The notes beneath the pieces are model-generated. The model worked only from the letters and a program-made list of their open reading frames with translations. It was not told where the DNA came from and did no database searches. A DNA stretch of 45,267 nt, from the NCBI GenBank assembly GCA_003133565.1, contig PKYB01000070.1, forward strand, positions 1 through 45,267, in the 5' to 3' direction. Shown in pieces: positions 21,381 to 29,290 of this stretch. Position numbers and translations under genes: made by a program. Every line of letters starts with the position of its first letter. Position 1 is the stretch's first letter. The stretch is from Solirubrobacterales bacterium. GTDB lineage: Bacteria; Actinomycetota; Thermoleophilia; Solirubrobacterales; Solirubrobacteraceae.

Positions 21381-22226
21381 TCACCTGACGATCTCGATCG
21401 TGCGGTTCGCAGTCGTCTGGACGCCGCTGGCGTCGGTGAGGGTCGCACTGAAATGGAGCTCTGCGGAGCGGTGGCGAGCGATCGTCCGCTTAAGCAGCGC
21501 CCGATCGAGGGCGGCGCGCTGCAGCGACAAGACGACCGGCGTGGTGCTCTCGATGGTCGAGACAACGCGTCCGCTGTCAAGGCCGCGGACGCGCTTACCG
21601 CCGGCGAATGCCTGCTCGGTGAGCACGACCTGGCAGGGTGCCGACGCGCAGATCGCCGAGAAGACGTCGATATGCGAATTCGCCAAAAGCAGCTCGCCAT
21701 TGCCAAGCACGTCGAGCGCGTCGGTCGGATTGTTCGTGAAGCTCGCGGTCGCGGTCGCGTCCTGCAGATAGCCGCAGAAGCCAAACGTCCCCCACGGCGA
21801 GCCGTTGTAGCCGTCCGCTGCGTCGCCCTGGCGGTCGGCGGTCGGCGCGCCGTCCAGGAAGAAATCGCTGTTCACTGAGAATGGCCCCGGGGCGGTCCCC
21901 GGGAAAGTCAGTTGGCCCCCGCTGTAGAAGGGCAGGACAATGTCCCCGGCATTGGCGAGCACCGTGGGGTCAGCGGGACACGACCCGCTTGTGATCACGA
22001 ACACAGTGAGCCCGCAGCCGATTTCCCGGACGCAGGTCGGATTGGCGTCCGCCGTGCCCGTGGCGGTGACGGTCACCACCGACGTATCGGTGACCTGATC
22101 GGGCTGGACGGAGAGCTGTAGAACGGCGGCCGTCGCGGGCGACACCTGGAAGGCAAGCGCCGCGACGGCGGCCGCTAGGGCTGCGACGATCCTCAGCGGG
22201 CGCGTCCCGCCGCACGAGCGCGCCAT
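21381..22226 (-). CDS. Secreted protein of unknown function
   Basis: A 281-residue exported protein. The N-terminus has a classic Sec signal (RIVAALAAAVAALAFQVSPATAAV, cleavage likely near residue 33). The mature part is rich in Thr/Ala/Ser and beta-type sequence, with an early TVTATGTADANPTC segment and several Cys pairs (CVREIGC, CGYLQDATA, CASAPC) that could form disulphides outside the cell. The C-terminal LHFSATLTDASGVQTTANRTIEIVR looks like an immunoglobulin-like strand set. I recognise no family. The ATG overlaps the stop of the upstream propeller gene by one base (TGATG), so the two are translationally coupled. Confidence 0.8.
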   Translation of the reverse strand: MARSCGGTRPLRIVAALAAAVAALAFQVSPATAAVLQLSVQPDQVTDTSVVTVTATGTADANPTCVREIGCGLTVFVITSGSCPADPTVLANAGDIVLPFYSGGQLTFPGTAPGPFSVNSDFFLDGAPTADRQGDAADGYNGSPWGTFGFCGYLQDATATASFTNNPTDALDVLGNGELLLANSHIDVFSAICASAPCQVVLTEQAFAGGKRVRGLDSGRVVSTIESTTPVVLSLQRAALDRALLKRTIARHRSAELHFSATLTDASGVQTTANRTIEIVR

Positions 22227-24877
22227 CAGCTGATCGAAACGCTGTTGAACGAGGCTGTTGCCAGCGCGTCTCCGTCATGCGAGGTGAGCGCGATCCCGCC
22301 GATCAACGAACCAGTTAGGTCCGGCAGCGGGACCGCCGAGCCGCCGATCGGCGTCCAGTTGGCGCCGTCGGGGGATGTGAAGGCGGTGAACAGGCCGCCG
22401 TTGCTCGTGACCATTACGTACAGCGGTGCGGTCCCGGCCGGGTTGACGGTCTGCGCACAGATGTCGCCATCTTCAGAGCGGTACTCGACCTCAATCCCGT
22501 TGCCGGGGGTCACGAACACGGCGTACCAGGCGGCGGCGGGGTTCGTTCCAAGCCGCAGCATCACGCCGGCCTTGGTGTCCGGAGAGGTGTTGGATACCGA
22601 CGTTACCTCCGCGGACACGCTCGCAGTGGGCCCGCTGACCGACTTCCAGACGAAATGGAACTGGTCGCTGATGGCCCAGATGTCGAAGCCGCCGGCGCTC
22701 AGCGTCCACTTGCTGCCCGACAGCTGCTGATCGCCGACGATCGACGGGTTACCGATGTCCGCGCACGAGTAGCCGGGCGGGCATGGGTGTGCCGAGGGGG
22801 AGGGCGCCGGTGTCGTCGTCGGCGATCCGACCGAGAGGTTCGAAACCACGGCGCTCACGGCGCGGCCCTGCGCGCCCGCGCTGACAGCCACCCCGCCGAG
22901 GCTCTTGGCCGGCATCGGCACGGTCGCATCCGTCCCTGGCACAAGCGTGTAAGTCCTCCCATTCCTCGATGTCGCGGCCTCGAGGATGTCACCGTGGCGC
23001 TGGATCATCAGGTAAAGCGGGAGCCTCGGCCCGACCGCGGAATACACCTCCGACGTGGCGCCGGCAAACGCGGTCCGGTACTCGACGACGAGCCTGTGGC
23101 CCGGCTCTTCGAGCAGTGCGTAGTACGGTGAATCCGCGTCGCTGCGCTGGCGAATCATGGTGCCGACCTGCGAGCCGGCGGCGCTCGGCTGAGACTCGAC
23201 GCGGGCGACCACCTGATCGGTGCCGTTGGTGGGGGCGCTAACCAGTCTGAACCTGTCTGAGGTCCCTCCGACGCCGGATCCACCGGCCGAGATCGTGAGG
23301 CGGCCGTGGCGCGCCGCTGTGGCCGCACAGGCGCCGTCCGCGCAGGACGCCTCGTGCCCGGACGGGGAGGCCCTGCCGATTGCCTGGCAGGTGAAACCAC
23401 CTGGGCAGTTGCGGTCTGCGGGAGTGTGCGGCTTGGTTTTCGGTAGACCGAACGCGATCATCTCGCCCGCCGTGTTGCTGACGAAGAACTTTCCGTCGGC
23501 GGCCGAAACACCAGCGTAGATCAGCGAGCCGGTGTCGTAGCTGTACAGCCGAGCGCCGGTCTTCGCGCTGAGGACCTCGAAGATCGTCCCGGCCGGGACG
23601 AGCAACATCCCGTTGTCGTAGGCGAGCGCACCGATGACGTCGCCGGGAGCGACCCGTTGCCAGATAAATGCACCGGTCGCAGGATTCAGCGCCCGCACCG
23701 TCCCGCTTGAGATCACCCCGTTGATCGCACCACGGCCACCGGCCGCGAACAGGTCACCCCCACCGTATGCCTGCGATGAGACGCTGCCGTCGTCGCACGT
23801 CGGGCAAGGGCCTCCCAGCGCGATGTACTGCATCCACAACGGACCGGCGCTGAGGTTGTCGCGATTCATCCCGTAGTCGATCCCGTTCTTGTTGATCGAT
23901 GCCAGCATCGGCACACCATTGGCCGTGTAGAGCGTCGGCGTGGTGCCAAAGTCCGAGTCACCGATCGACTCGGCCACCGGAAGCGTCCAGACGTTCACGA
24001 TCTGCATCGTCGTCGGATCAATTGCCGCGAGGGCTTGCGCGAACAGCTCATTCGGCTGGTTTTGGGTCGCCGTGGAGACGTAGATAAGACCGTTCGTGGG
24101 GTCGTAGGCCGGCTCCGTCCAGGTTCCACCACCGACAAAGCCAGTAGGCACGAAATCCAAGGTCTGGACGACCTGATGCGTGGTGAGATCAACCTTCAAC
24201 ATGTCTCCCTGGATGAGCGGGCAGTCGCCGAGGCTCGCAACGCCGATATAGGCGTAGTTACCAACCACCAGTGCGGGTGAGTAGTTGAAGTGGCCGTCAT
24301 AGAACCCCGGCGGGTTGCTCCCCCAGGTCCACACCTTCCATTCGACCGCACCGGTCTGGGCGTTCAGTGCGTAGAAGTACCCGTCGGCGCCGCCAGTCAG
24401 GATCGTTCCATTGACGAGGACCGACGGGGTCGAAGGACCCGCCTGGGGCGGGATGCAGATCGGGTTGGCAGCGATCGTGCCCATAAACGTCTTCCACAGC
24501 ACCACCCCGGTCTTGGCGTTCACTGCGTACTCGTACCCGTTCCATGCGGAGAAGTACGCGACACCGCCGGTGACGATTGGCGCTGGGACGATCACGCTAC
24601 CGACATTGAAGGTCCAAAGAGGCTTGAGTGACCCGGCGGTCGCAGGCGAGATCGTGGTGTCGCTGGACGCGTTTGTTCGCGAGAGATCGTGCATCGGCGT
24701 CGGCCAGTCATCGCTGGTGGCGGAGGCGATCCTCGCAGGCGCTCTTGCAGCCGCCGGGGCGGGAGCTGACACCAGCGCAGCGACGCCGACCGCGAGTGCC
24801 ACGAAAGTCGCAAGCGTGAACGCGACAGCGCAACGCCGTCGCTTGGCCGCGGCGCTCGTCTCGCTAGTACGGGTCAC
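22226..24877 (-). CDS. Secreted PQQ-like beta-propeller protein with two C-terminal lectin-like repeats
   Basis: I place the start at the GTG at 24877 (883 residues, VTRTSETSAAAKRRR then a hydrophobic signal helix). A longer frame to 25027 exists, but it reads unlike protein and overlaps the upstream gene; TACTTT lies 11 bases before the GTG. Residues about 60-520 hold propeller blades of the PQQ_2 type (AKTGVVLWKTFMG, NAQTGAVEWKVWTWG, NPATGAFIWQRVAPGD, SAKTGARLYSYDTG). Then come two related repeats of about 170 residues, each starting CPxGxxC (NCPGGFTC, PCPPGYSC) and each with a G(T/V)M(I/L)R..YYAL/WYAV core like DUF1349/concanavalin-type domains. No PQQ-site or haem motif could be confirmed, so enzymatic activity is uncertain. 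Confidence 0.85.
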   Translation of the reverse strand: MTRTSETSAAAKRRRCAVAFTLATFVALAVGVAALVSAPAPAAARAPARIASATSDDWPTPMHDLSRTNASSDTTISPATAGSLKPLWTFNVGSVIVPAPIVTGGVAYFSAWNGYEYAVNAKTGVVLWKTFMGTIAANPICIPPQAGPSTPSVLVNGTILTGGADGYFYALNAQTGAVEWKVWTWGSNPPGFYDGHFNYSPALVVGNYAYIGVASLGDCPLIQGDMLKVDLTTHQVVQTLDFVPTGFVGGGTWTEPAYDPTNGLIYVSTATQNQPNELFAQALAAIDPTTMQIVNVWTLPVAESIGDSDFGTTPTLYTANGVPMLASINKNGIDYGMNRDNLSAGPLWMQYIALGGPCPTCDDGSVSSQAYGGGDLFAAGGRGAINGVISSGTVRALNPATGAFIWQRVAPGDVIGALAYDNGMLLVPAGTIFEVLSAKTGARLYSYDTGSLIYAGVSAADGKFFVSNTAGEMIAFGLPKTKPHTPADRNCPGGFTCQAIGRASPSGHEASCADGACAATAARHGRLTISAGGSGVGGTSDRFRLVSAPTNGTDQVVARVESQPSAAGSQVGTMIRQRSDADSPYYALLEEPGHRLVVEYRTAFAGATSEVYSAVGPRLPLYLMIQRHGDILEAATSRNGRTYTLVPGTDATVPMPAKSLGGVAVSAGAQGRAVSAVVSNLSVGSPTTTPAPSPSAHPCPPGYSCADIGNPSIVGDQQLSGSKWTLSAGGFDIWAISDQFHFVWKSVSGPTASVSAEVTSVSNTSPDTKAGVMLRLGTNPAAAWYAVFVTPGNGIEVEYRSEDGDICAQTVNPAGTAPLYVMVTSNGGLFTAFTSPDGANWTPIGGSAVPLPDLTGSLIGGIALTSHDGDALATASFNSVSIS

Positions 24878-24993
24878 GACCACACCAAAAAGTACCACGG
24901 GCTGGGGCAGCTGTACGACAGTCGTCCAAGACACCCCTGCGTCCGGCGGGCGACCAAAGGCTTGTTGGTTCGCGTCGTTGACGAGGCAGCGAG

Positions 24994-25605
24994 TCAGCCG
25001 CTCGCCGTCCCGAGCAGAGCCAGGCACGGCAGGTCGAGTGGGAGGCCTGCCCCTATCAAGGCCTGGTTATTCTTTTTCTTCTTCTCGGTGGTGGCCTTGC
25101 TCTTCCTGGTGATTGCGTTGCCGGCAGCCGAGACGACCCACCATGGTGAGCCGAAGGATGGGCTGCCCTCACCCGTCGTCTCACCGGGCTTGGTGTCTGA
25201 GATGTAGGTGTAGAGCGGGTGCGCGTTATAGGTGACCTCGTCCCCCTGGGGAACGTCGATCGTGCCCAGGAGCCGCGCGTTAACGCCGGGACCGGCCGTT
25301 GGCGCGTTGGAGACGAGTACGAATGGCCAGACAGCAAGACAGTTGCTGAGAGGGTCGCTTGGTGTGGCGGTGATGAACTCGCATTCGCTCTCGTCCGGCT
25401 TGTCCGCCGCCCACAGGTACAACGTGTCGCCCTGGCTGTTGACGAGGATCTTGCCGTACGCGGTTTCGCGCAGTGAGACCGTCCAGTCACCGCTCGCGCT
25501 GGCATGCTTGTGCCGAGCGGTGACGGCGGCTGCTGCGCTGCTGACCGCCAACACCGCCACGGCTGCTGCAGTGAGCAAGATGCGCCTGAGTTGCATGCAG
25601 AGCAT
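24994..25605 (-). CDS. Secreted repeat protein, PF03640/COG4315 type
   Basis: A 203-residue exported protein. The signal peptide is MLCMQLRRILLTAAAVAVLAV, cut near AAAA (about 26); a second ATG three codons later is an alternative start. The mature part carries the PF03640 repeat signature twice: GKILVNSQGDTLYLWAADK with C..C around ECEFITATPSDPLSNC and AVWPFV, then HPLYTYISDTKPGETTGEG. It lacks the lipobox seen in some members. A Lys-rich stretch (KATTEKKKKNN) precedes a hydrophobic C-terminus. Function of the family is unknown. TAAGCT lies ten bases upstream. It heads the row of three secreted proteins on this strand. Confidence 0.82.
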   Translation of the reverse strand: MLCMQLRRILLTAAAVAVLAVSSAAAAVTARHKHASASGDWTVSLRETAYGKILVNSQGDTLYLWAADKPDESECEFITATPSDPLSNCLAVWPFVLVSNAPTAGPGVNARLLGTIDVPQGDEVTYNAHPLYTYISDTKPGETTGEGSPSFGSPWWVVSAAGNAITRKSKATTEKKKKNNQALIGAGLPLDLPCLALLGTASG

Positions 25606-25953
25606 TTGTGACGAAAGCTTAGGGCGACGCCGAGTGGCGGGACTCGGCGGCACCGGCAGGCAGCGCCGAGAACGTGACCCGCGATCGGCCCGCGAGCAAT
25701 GTCGAAGCGACTGGTCAGACTGCACAAGCGCCGGAGCCTCTGAGCGCCGCACTAGCGTGCGTGCGGGCCCGATGGTTTCAGACTGCCCGTCCTGCCTTCG
25801 CCCTTGACCGTTAGCCAGTCGATCGTGTGGCAGGTTTACCTCGTGGCGCGGCTTCGCCGTCTGGGTGGACCAAGCCGGGGACCGCGAAGCACGTGCACGT
25901 TTCGGGACGCAGTGGGGACACGCTCGCAGTCGCATCGGTGCGGCGAAACGCAT
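25606..25953. other. Intergenic stretch without a supported gene
   Basis: About 350 bases lie between the secreted repeat protein and the tRNA-Lys. The minus frame upstream of 25605 is open but Arg/Pro/Ser-rich with no family pattern. I see the probable -10 box TAAGCT near 25620 and a GCACGTGC palindrome near 25889; nothing else is supportable. Confidence 0.5.
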
Positions 25954-25976
25954 AGAGCTCCATTTTCTGGGGCTCT
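25954..25976 (-). terminator. Hairpin downstream of tRNA-Lys
   Basis: AGAGCTCC and GGGGCTCT pair in seven of eight positions around an ATTTTCT loop, starting six bases beyond the 3' end of the tRNA on its strand. Likely the tRNA transcript terminator. Confidence 0.45.
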
Positions 25977-25982
25977 GGCCGA

Positions 25983-26054
25983 TGCGCGGCCTGGGACTCG
26001 AACCCAGCCCGCCGGATTAAAAGTCCGGTGCTCTACCCGATGAGCTAGCCGCGC
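25983..26054 (-). tRNA. tRNA-Lys (anticodon TTT)
   Basis: On the minus strand a full cloverleaf is visible: acceptor GCGCGGC with GCCGCGC, a D-arm with GCTC..GAGC, anticodon stem CCGGA/TCCGG around CTTTTAA (anticodon TTT at 26021-26019), and a T-arm CTGGG-TTCGAGT-CCCAG. The discriminator is A at 25983 and CCA is not encoded. It is 72 bases long. Confidence 0.96.
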
Positions 26055-26070
26055 CGCAGCAGTGTTCCAT

Positions 26071-26607
26071 CTATGCGAGCGTGATGAGTGCGGCGTTTGG
26101 CACGCGTTGGTCGCGGCCAAGGTGAATCAGCGTCAGGCGGATCACCATGCCGTGGCAGACGACCAGCGCCGGCTCGGGCGCGACCGTGATGTCGGTGAGC
26201 GCGGCCAGCACGCGCTCGGTCTGGTGGCGGTAGGACTCGCCGCCGGGGAATGCAAAATCAGGGTCGGAGCGGAGGAACGCAGCCAGCGCCTGCGGATCCT
26301 CGGCCTCCACGTCGCTCCAGAGACGGTCGGTCCAGTCGCCGGTGTCGGTCTCGACCAGGCGGTCGTCGTCGATCGGCTCGAGCCCGATCCTCGCGGCGAC
26401 GATCTCGGCGGTCTGGCGCGCGCGCAGCAGGGGGCTGCACCAGAGTCTCTGGAAGCCAAGCGGTGCGGCGAGCTCGGCAAGCTGCTGCGCCTGCTTGCGT
26501 CCGGTCGCATTGATCGGAACCGGTAGCAGGCCCTGGAAGCGGCGCGTCGCGTTGTAATCGGTCTGGCCGTGGCGGGCCATCGCGATCTGGGCGAAGGGCG
26601 CGCTCAC
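26071..26607 (-). CDS. Histidine phosphatase superfamily protein
   Basis: A 178-residue phosphoglycerate-mutase-like phosphatase. The phospho-His motif ARHGQTDYN has His13 between Arg12 and Gly14; supporting features are NATGRKQA, the CSPLLRARQTAEI motif (57-69), the acid Glu86 in LVETDTGDW, and the second His152 in VVCHGMVIR. All catalytic residues are present. Members act on small phosphorylated metabolites, and the substrate cannot be told here. It lies between tRNA-Lys and tRNA-Glu; a GCGC-rich stretch but no strong ribosome site precedes the ATG. Confidence 0.92.
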   Translation of the reverse strand: MSAPFAQIAMARHGQTDYNATRRFQGLLPVPINATGRKQAQQLAELAAPLGFQRLWCSPLLRARQTAEIVAARIGLEPIDDDRLVETDTGDWTDRLWSDVEAEDPQALAAFLRSDPDFAFPGGESYRHQTERVLAALTDITVAPEPALVVCHGMVIRLTLIHLGRDQRVPNAALITLA

Positions 26608-26634
26608 GAGGCGCCGTAGACTCTCACGAGCCGC

Positions 26635-26706
26635 GCCCCCATGGTGTAGCGGTCAGCACGCGGCCCTTTCACGGCCGTAGCGGGGGTTCGATTCCCCCTG
26701 GGGGTA
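26635..26706 (+). tRNA. tRNA-Glu (anticodon TTC)
   Basis: Cloverleaf: acceptor GCCCCCA pairs with TGGGGGT (with the G1-U72 wobble usual for this tRNA), anticodon stem CGGCC/GGCCG around CTTTCAC (TTC at 26668-26670), T-arm GGGGG-TTCGATT-CCCCC, discriminator A26706. It is 72 bases long. The opposite strand of its 3' half carries the end of the Nudix gene. Confidence 0.96.
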
Positions 26707-27184
26707 CTCGGGACGCGGCGCCTGGCAGGACCGGCAGCACGGCGTCGATCAGCGTCCGGTTGAGCTCGTTGAAGTCGATCGAGGAAAACTCCGACGGTGC
26801 CCGCCAGGCGACCTCGGATATCTCCTCGCGGTCGGGATGCGGCTCGCCGGCGGTGATCCACGCGTCAAAGACACACACCATGTAGGCGACCCGGTCGCCG
26901 TTGACGTAGGTGACGCGGAACTCTGGGCCGCCAAGCACGGCGAGCACGGCGCCGATCTCGAGCGTGACACCGACTTCCTCGAGCGCTTCGCGCCGGGCTG
27001 CATCGGTCGGAGCCTCGTCTGGATCGACGGCGCCGCCGATCGTCTGCCAGTGGCCGCTCTCGCGGCTGCGAACGATGAGAATCCTGCCGTCCGCGTCACG
27101 CGGGACGACGGCAACCGAAGGCAACAGCACCAGATCGTGTCCGATGGCGCGGCGCAGGTTGGCCAGATACGGTGAGATCGCCAC
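26669..27184 (-). CDS. Nudix hydrolase
   Basis: A 171-residue hydrolase that cleaves nucleoside-diphosphate-linked compounds. The Nudix box is complete at residues 51-73: G-x5-E-x7-REALEEVGV, with the metal-binding Glu pair. The N-terminal strand LLPSVAVVPRDADGRILIVRS and the segment GHWQTIGGAVD are typical of ADP-ribose/NTP-type Nudix proteins. The last 12 codons and the stop lie antisense to the 3' half of tRNA-Glu; the final peptide PPGGIEPPLRP is thus simply the complement of the tRNA, and the TGA comes from its anticodon loop. The natural end of the domain is about 20 residues earlier. Confidence 0.93.
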   Translation of the reverse strand: MAISPYLANLRRAIGHDLVLLPSVAVVPRDADGRILIVRSRESGHWQTIGGAVDPDEAPTDAARREALEEVGVTLEIGAVLAVLGGPEFRVTYVNGDRVAYMVCVFDAWITAGEPHPDREEISEVAWRAPSEFSSIDFNELNRTLIDAVLPVLPGAASRVPPGGIEPPLRP

Positions 27185-27203
27185 CCGAGCGCCCTATCCC
27201 CGA

Positions 27204-27220
27204 GGTGCCCGTAGGGCACC
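27204..27220 (-). terminator. Hairpin between SDR and Nudix genes
   Basis: GGTGCCC and GGGCACC form a perfect 7-base stem with a GTA loop. It is 14 bases beyond the SDR stop on the minus strand and also precedes the Nudix start. The A/T-rich stretch lies on the promoter side, not after the stem, so it is an atypical terminator. Confidence 0.4.
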
Positions 27221-27233
27221 CATAAAGAAAACC

Positions 27234-27986
27234 TCAGACAACGCGCGTAAGGCCGCCGTCGACGAGCAGCGCGACGCCCGTGATGTAGCTTGCGCGCTCC
27301 GAGGCGAGGAACGCGACAGCGGCCGCCAGCTCCTCGGGGGTGCCGAGCCGCCCCAGCGGGATCTCCTTGGCGGCGGCTGCTTCGGCCGCGCCGCGGTCGC
27401 CGCCGCGGAGATCGATCTGGCGATCGGTCGCGATCCGGCCGGGGAGGATCGTGTTCAGCGTAACGCCGTCGCCCGCGACCTCCAGGGCGATCGTCTTGAA
27501 CGCCGCGAGCGCAGCGGCGCGCTCGCTGTTGGAGAGGATCAGCTCCGGGATCACCTCGCGGACGCTCATCGAACCGATGTTGACGATCCGACCAAAGCCG
27601 CGCTCGCGCATCGACGGGATCGTGGCGTTGATCAGCTCGAGCGGGGCGAGCACCAGCGTGCGATGCGCGGTCTCCCACGACTCGCGTGGCGGGGCCAGCG
27701 GGTCGCGGTTCGCGGGCGGGCCGCCGGTATTTGTGATCAGGATGTCGATCGCACCCAGCGCCTGGTTGACCGCGCCGATCAGCGCCGGGACACCGTCGAG
27801 ATCGGCGTTGTCGTGGGCGAAGGGGACAGCGTTGATCGCTTTTGCCAGCGGCTCGAGCTTCTCGAGTGAGCGTGAGGCGATCGCGACGCGCGCACCCTCG
27901 GCGGCGAGCTCGGTCGCCACGGCGCGTCCAATCCCCTGCGAGGCGCCGAGGACGAGCGCGACCTTGCCTTCGATGCCGAGGTCCAT
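27234..27986 (-). CDS. Short-chain dehydrogenase/reductase, non-canonical active site
   Basis: A 250-residue SDR with the Rossmann motif [11 protein letters not shown] (12-22), ITNTGGPP in place of NNAG, and a C-terminal [12 protein letters not shown]. The Ser motif region is [31 protein letters not shown]. The usual YxxxK Tyr is missing: the Lys before TIALE is kept, but the residue four before it is Leu. This matches a known FabG-like SDR subgroup with an SN..R...K pattern, so the gene is not necessarily inactive, but the chemistry may differ from a standard oxidoreductase. The ATG at 27986 has no strong ribosome site. Substrate unknown. Confidence 0.9.
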   Translation of the reverse strand: MDLGIEGKVALVLGASQGIGRAVATELAAEGARVAIASRSLEKLEPLAKAINAVPFAHDNADLDGVPALIGAVNQALGAIDILITNTGGPPANRDPLAPPRESWETAHRTLVLAPLELINATIPSMRERGFGRIVNIGSMSVREVIPELILSNSERAAALAAFKTIALEVAGDGVTLNTILPGRIATDRQIDLRGGDRGAAEAAAAKEIPLGRLGTPEELAAAVAFLASERASYITGVALLVDGGLTRVV

Positions 27987-28177
27987 CAGGCGAGTTTGGC
28001 GCCGCGCGCGGGCTGGGTTGCTCGCGCGCCCGCCCTCGAGGACGCGACGTGGGTGAGCGCGTTCGACACGCTGGCGGCGAGGACCGTCTGCGCGGTGGCG
28101 TTGCGGCGAGCGGGCGAGCGGCGCATGCTCACATTGTCGCGGCTTTGGCAGCGGTGTGATGGATCGGCGCGCCGAGC

Positions 28178-28197
28178 GTAGCTCCTATAGGACCTAC
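28178..28197 (+). promoter_or_regulatory. 20-base dyad at the SIMPL-protein promoter
   Basis: GTAG-C-TCCTATAGGA-C-CTAC is a palindrome except for one C/C position. Its TATAGG centre could serve as a -10 box, with transcription starting near its end. A GGAG ribosome site follows at 28202-28205, five bases before the ATG. It may be an operator overlapping the promoter. Confidence 0.45.
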
Positions 28198-28210
28198 GAA
28201 TGGAGACCAC

Positions 28211-28747
28211 ATGCACAGGCCACGCACCATGCTGCTCCTTGTTGTCACCTTGCTCACCGGCGCCGCGCTGAGTGGGATCGGCGAAGCTCAGGCCGACAAC
28301 TCGACGACAACGACGGCTCCGGCGACCCCGGCGACGATCGTCGTAAACGGGACCGCCACGCTGAACGCCCCGCCGGACGCCGACAGCGCGACCCAGCAGT
28401 CGACCTACATGACGGCGCTCGGCGATGCGATCTCGAACGCCGCCAGCAAAGCCAGCGCGGTTGCGAGCCAGATTGACGCCACGCTTGGTTCGATCGAGAA
28501 CGTCACGGAGACCTCTGACTCGAGTGGCGATCTCTGCGGCGGCTGGGTCGAGCCGCTCCAGGCGGATGCCGGTCGGCCGACCACCACCACGGCGACGCCT
28601 TCGGCCTCGGGTTCGAAGAAAAAGAAGCACAAGAAGGCTGACGTGGTGCGTCGAGCCGGTCCCGCCGTGATCGTCGCCGACCCATCGATGTGCTCGATCG
28701 AGGCGGACGTGACGGTCACCTACGACATGACGCCCGCATCCGCGTAG
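28211..28747 (+). CDS. Secreted SIMPL (DUF541)-like protein
   Basis: A 178-residue exported protein. The signal peptide is MHRPRTMLLLVVTLLTGAALS (cut near EAQA, about 28). The mature part shows the SIMPL outline: IVVNGTATLNAPPDAD, then helix TYMTALGDAISNAASKASAVASQI, then LGSIENVTETS and a final strand ADVTVTYDMTPA. Between helix and last strand is a low-complexity insert with TTTT and a Lys/His run (KKKKHKK). The protein is shorter than typical SIMPL members (about 230), so the fold may be partial. Function in the family is envelope-related but poorly known. It is followed by tRNA-Val. Confidence 0.78.
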   Translation: MHRPRTMLLLVVTLLTGAALSGIGEAQADNSTTTTAPATPATIVVNGTATLNAPPDADSATQQSTYMTALGDAISNAASKASAVASQIDATLGSIENVTETSDSSGDLCGGWVEPLQADAGRPTTTTATPSASGSKKKKHKKADVVRRAGPAVIVADPSMCSIEADVTVTYDMTPASA

Positions 28748-28811
28748 CAGTCCGGCCATGCGGTGCGAGGTAGGCTGCACGCAACGCGCGCGTCCCCCAC
28801 GCGCGCGCGGC

Positions 28812-28885
28812 GGGCGGTTAGCTCAGCTGGTCAGAGCGCCTGCCTTACAAGCAGGAGGTCGCTGGTTCGAGCCCAGCACCGCCCA
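28812..28885 (+). tRNA. tRNA-Val (anticodon TAC)
   Basis: Complete cloverleaf: acceptor GGGCGGT/ACCGCCC, D-arm GCTC..GAGC, anticodon stem CCTGC/GCAGG around CTTACAA (TAC at 28846-28848), T-arm CTGGTTCGAGCCCAG, discriminator A28885. It is 74 bases long. Bases 28844-28858 recur exactly at 34295-34309, and an integrase remnant lies 53 bases downstream, so this tRNA is a likely integration site. Confidence 0.97.
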
Positions 28886-28937
28886 TCGGCAATTCACGCC
28901 CGTAAATGCTGGGCCTCTTCGTTGGAGCGGTCCTCGC

Positions 28938-29236
28938 CTAGCGAGCGTTCACCGTGGTCCTCAGTCGGATTTGTGCCGCTATGTGCCGCTTCCGGGCCTC
29001 GCAAGAGGCTTCCAAGCTGTTCATTAGCGGGTGTTGGTGGTTGCCGACGTCCGTGTAGATGCCGAGCGTCATGCCCGGAGTCTTGTGGCCGATCTGGGCC
29101 ATCGTGAAGGCGGCGTCGGCTCCGTTCTCGGCCATCAACGAGCCGTAGGTGCGGCGGAGCGAGTGGAACGTCACATCGGGGGGATGGTTGCACGCCCGGC
29201 TGCTTCGAGGCTGGCCACAGGGCGCTCTGCGGTCAT
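28938..29236 (-). pseudogene. Tyrosine recombinase (integrase), C-terminal remnant
   Basis: The frame ending at 28938 encodes VTFHSLRRTYGSLMAENG, then FTMAQIGHKTPGMTLGIYTDV. These carry the HxxR box, the later His (GHK) and the nucleophile Tyr (IYTD) of phage-type integrases. The N-terminal arm-binding, core-binding and first catalytic Arg regions are absent. Upstream of GTG 29174 the matching sequence (VASLEAAGRATIPP) continues in another frame, which would join if the C6 run at 29178-29183 had one more C, so a frameshift is likely. It is transcribed towards tRNA-Val. Confidence 0.75.
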
Positions 29237-29290
29237 ATCCTGCGGTACGGCCCGTGACGAAATTCAGCGGAATTCGATTGGAGGCCCATT

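Noticed and set aside
22226-24877. PQQ-dependent dehydrogenase activity
   Set aside because: Propeller blades are present but no PQQ-contact disulphide, metal site or haem motif could be confirmed.
24878-25027. 50-residue N-terminal extension of the propeller protein
   Set aside because: It precedes a good signal peptide, would hide it, and overlaps the upstream secreted gene.
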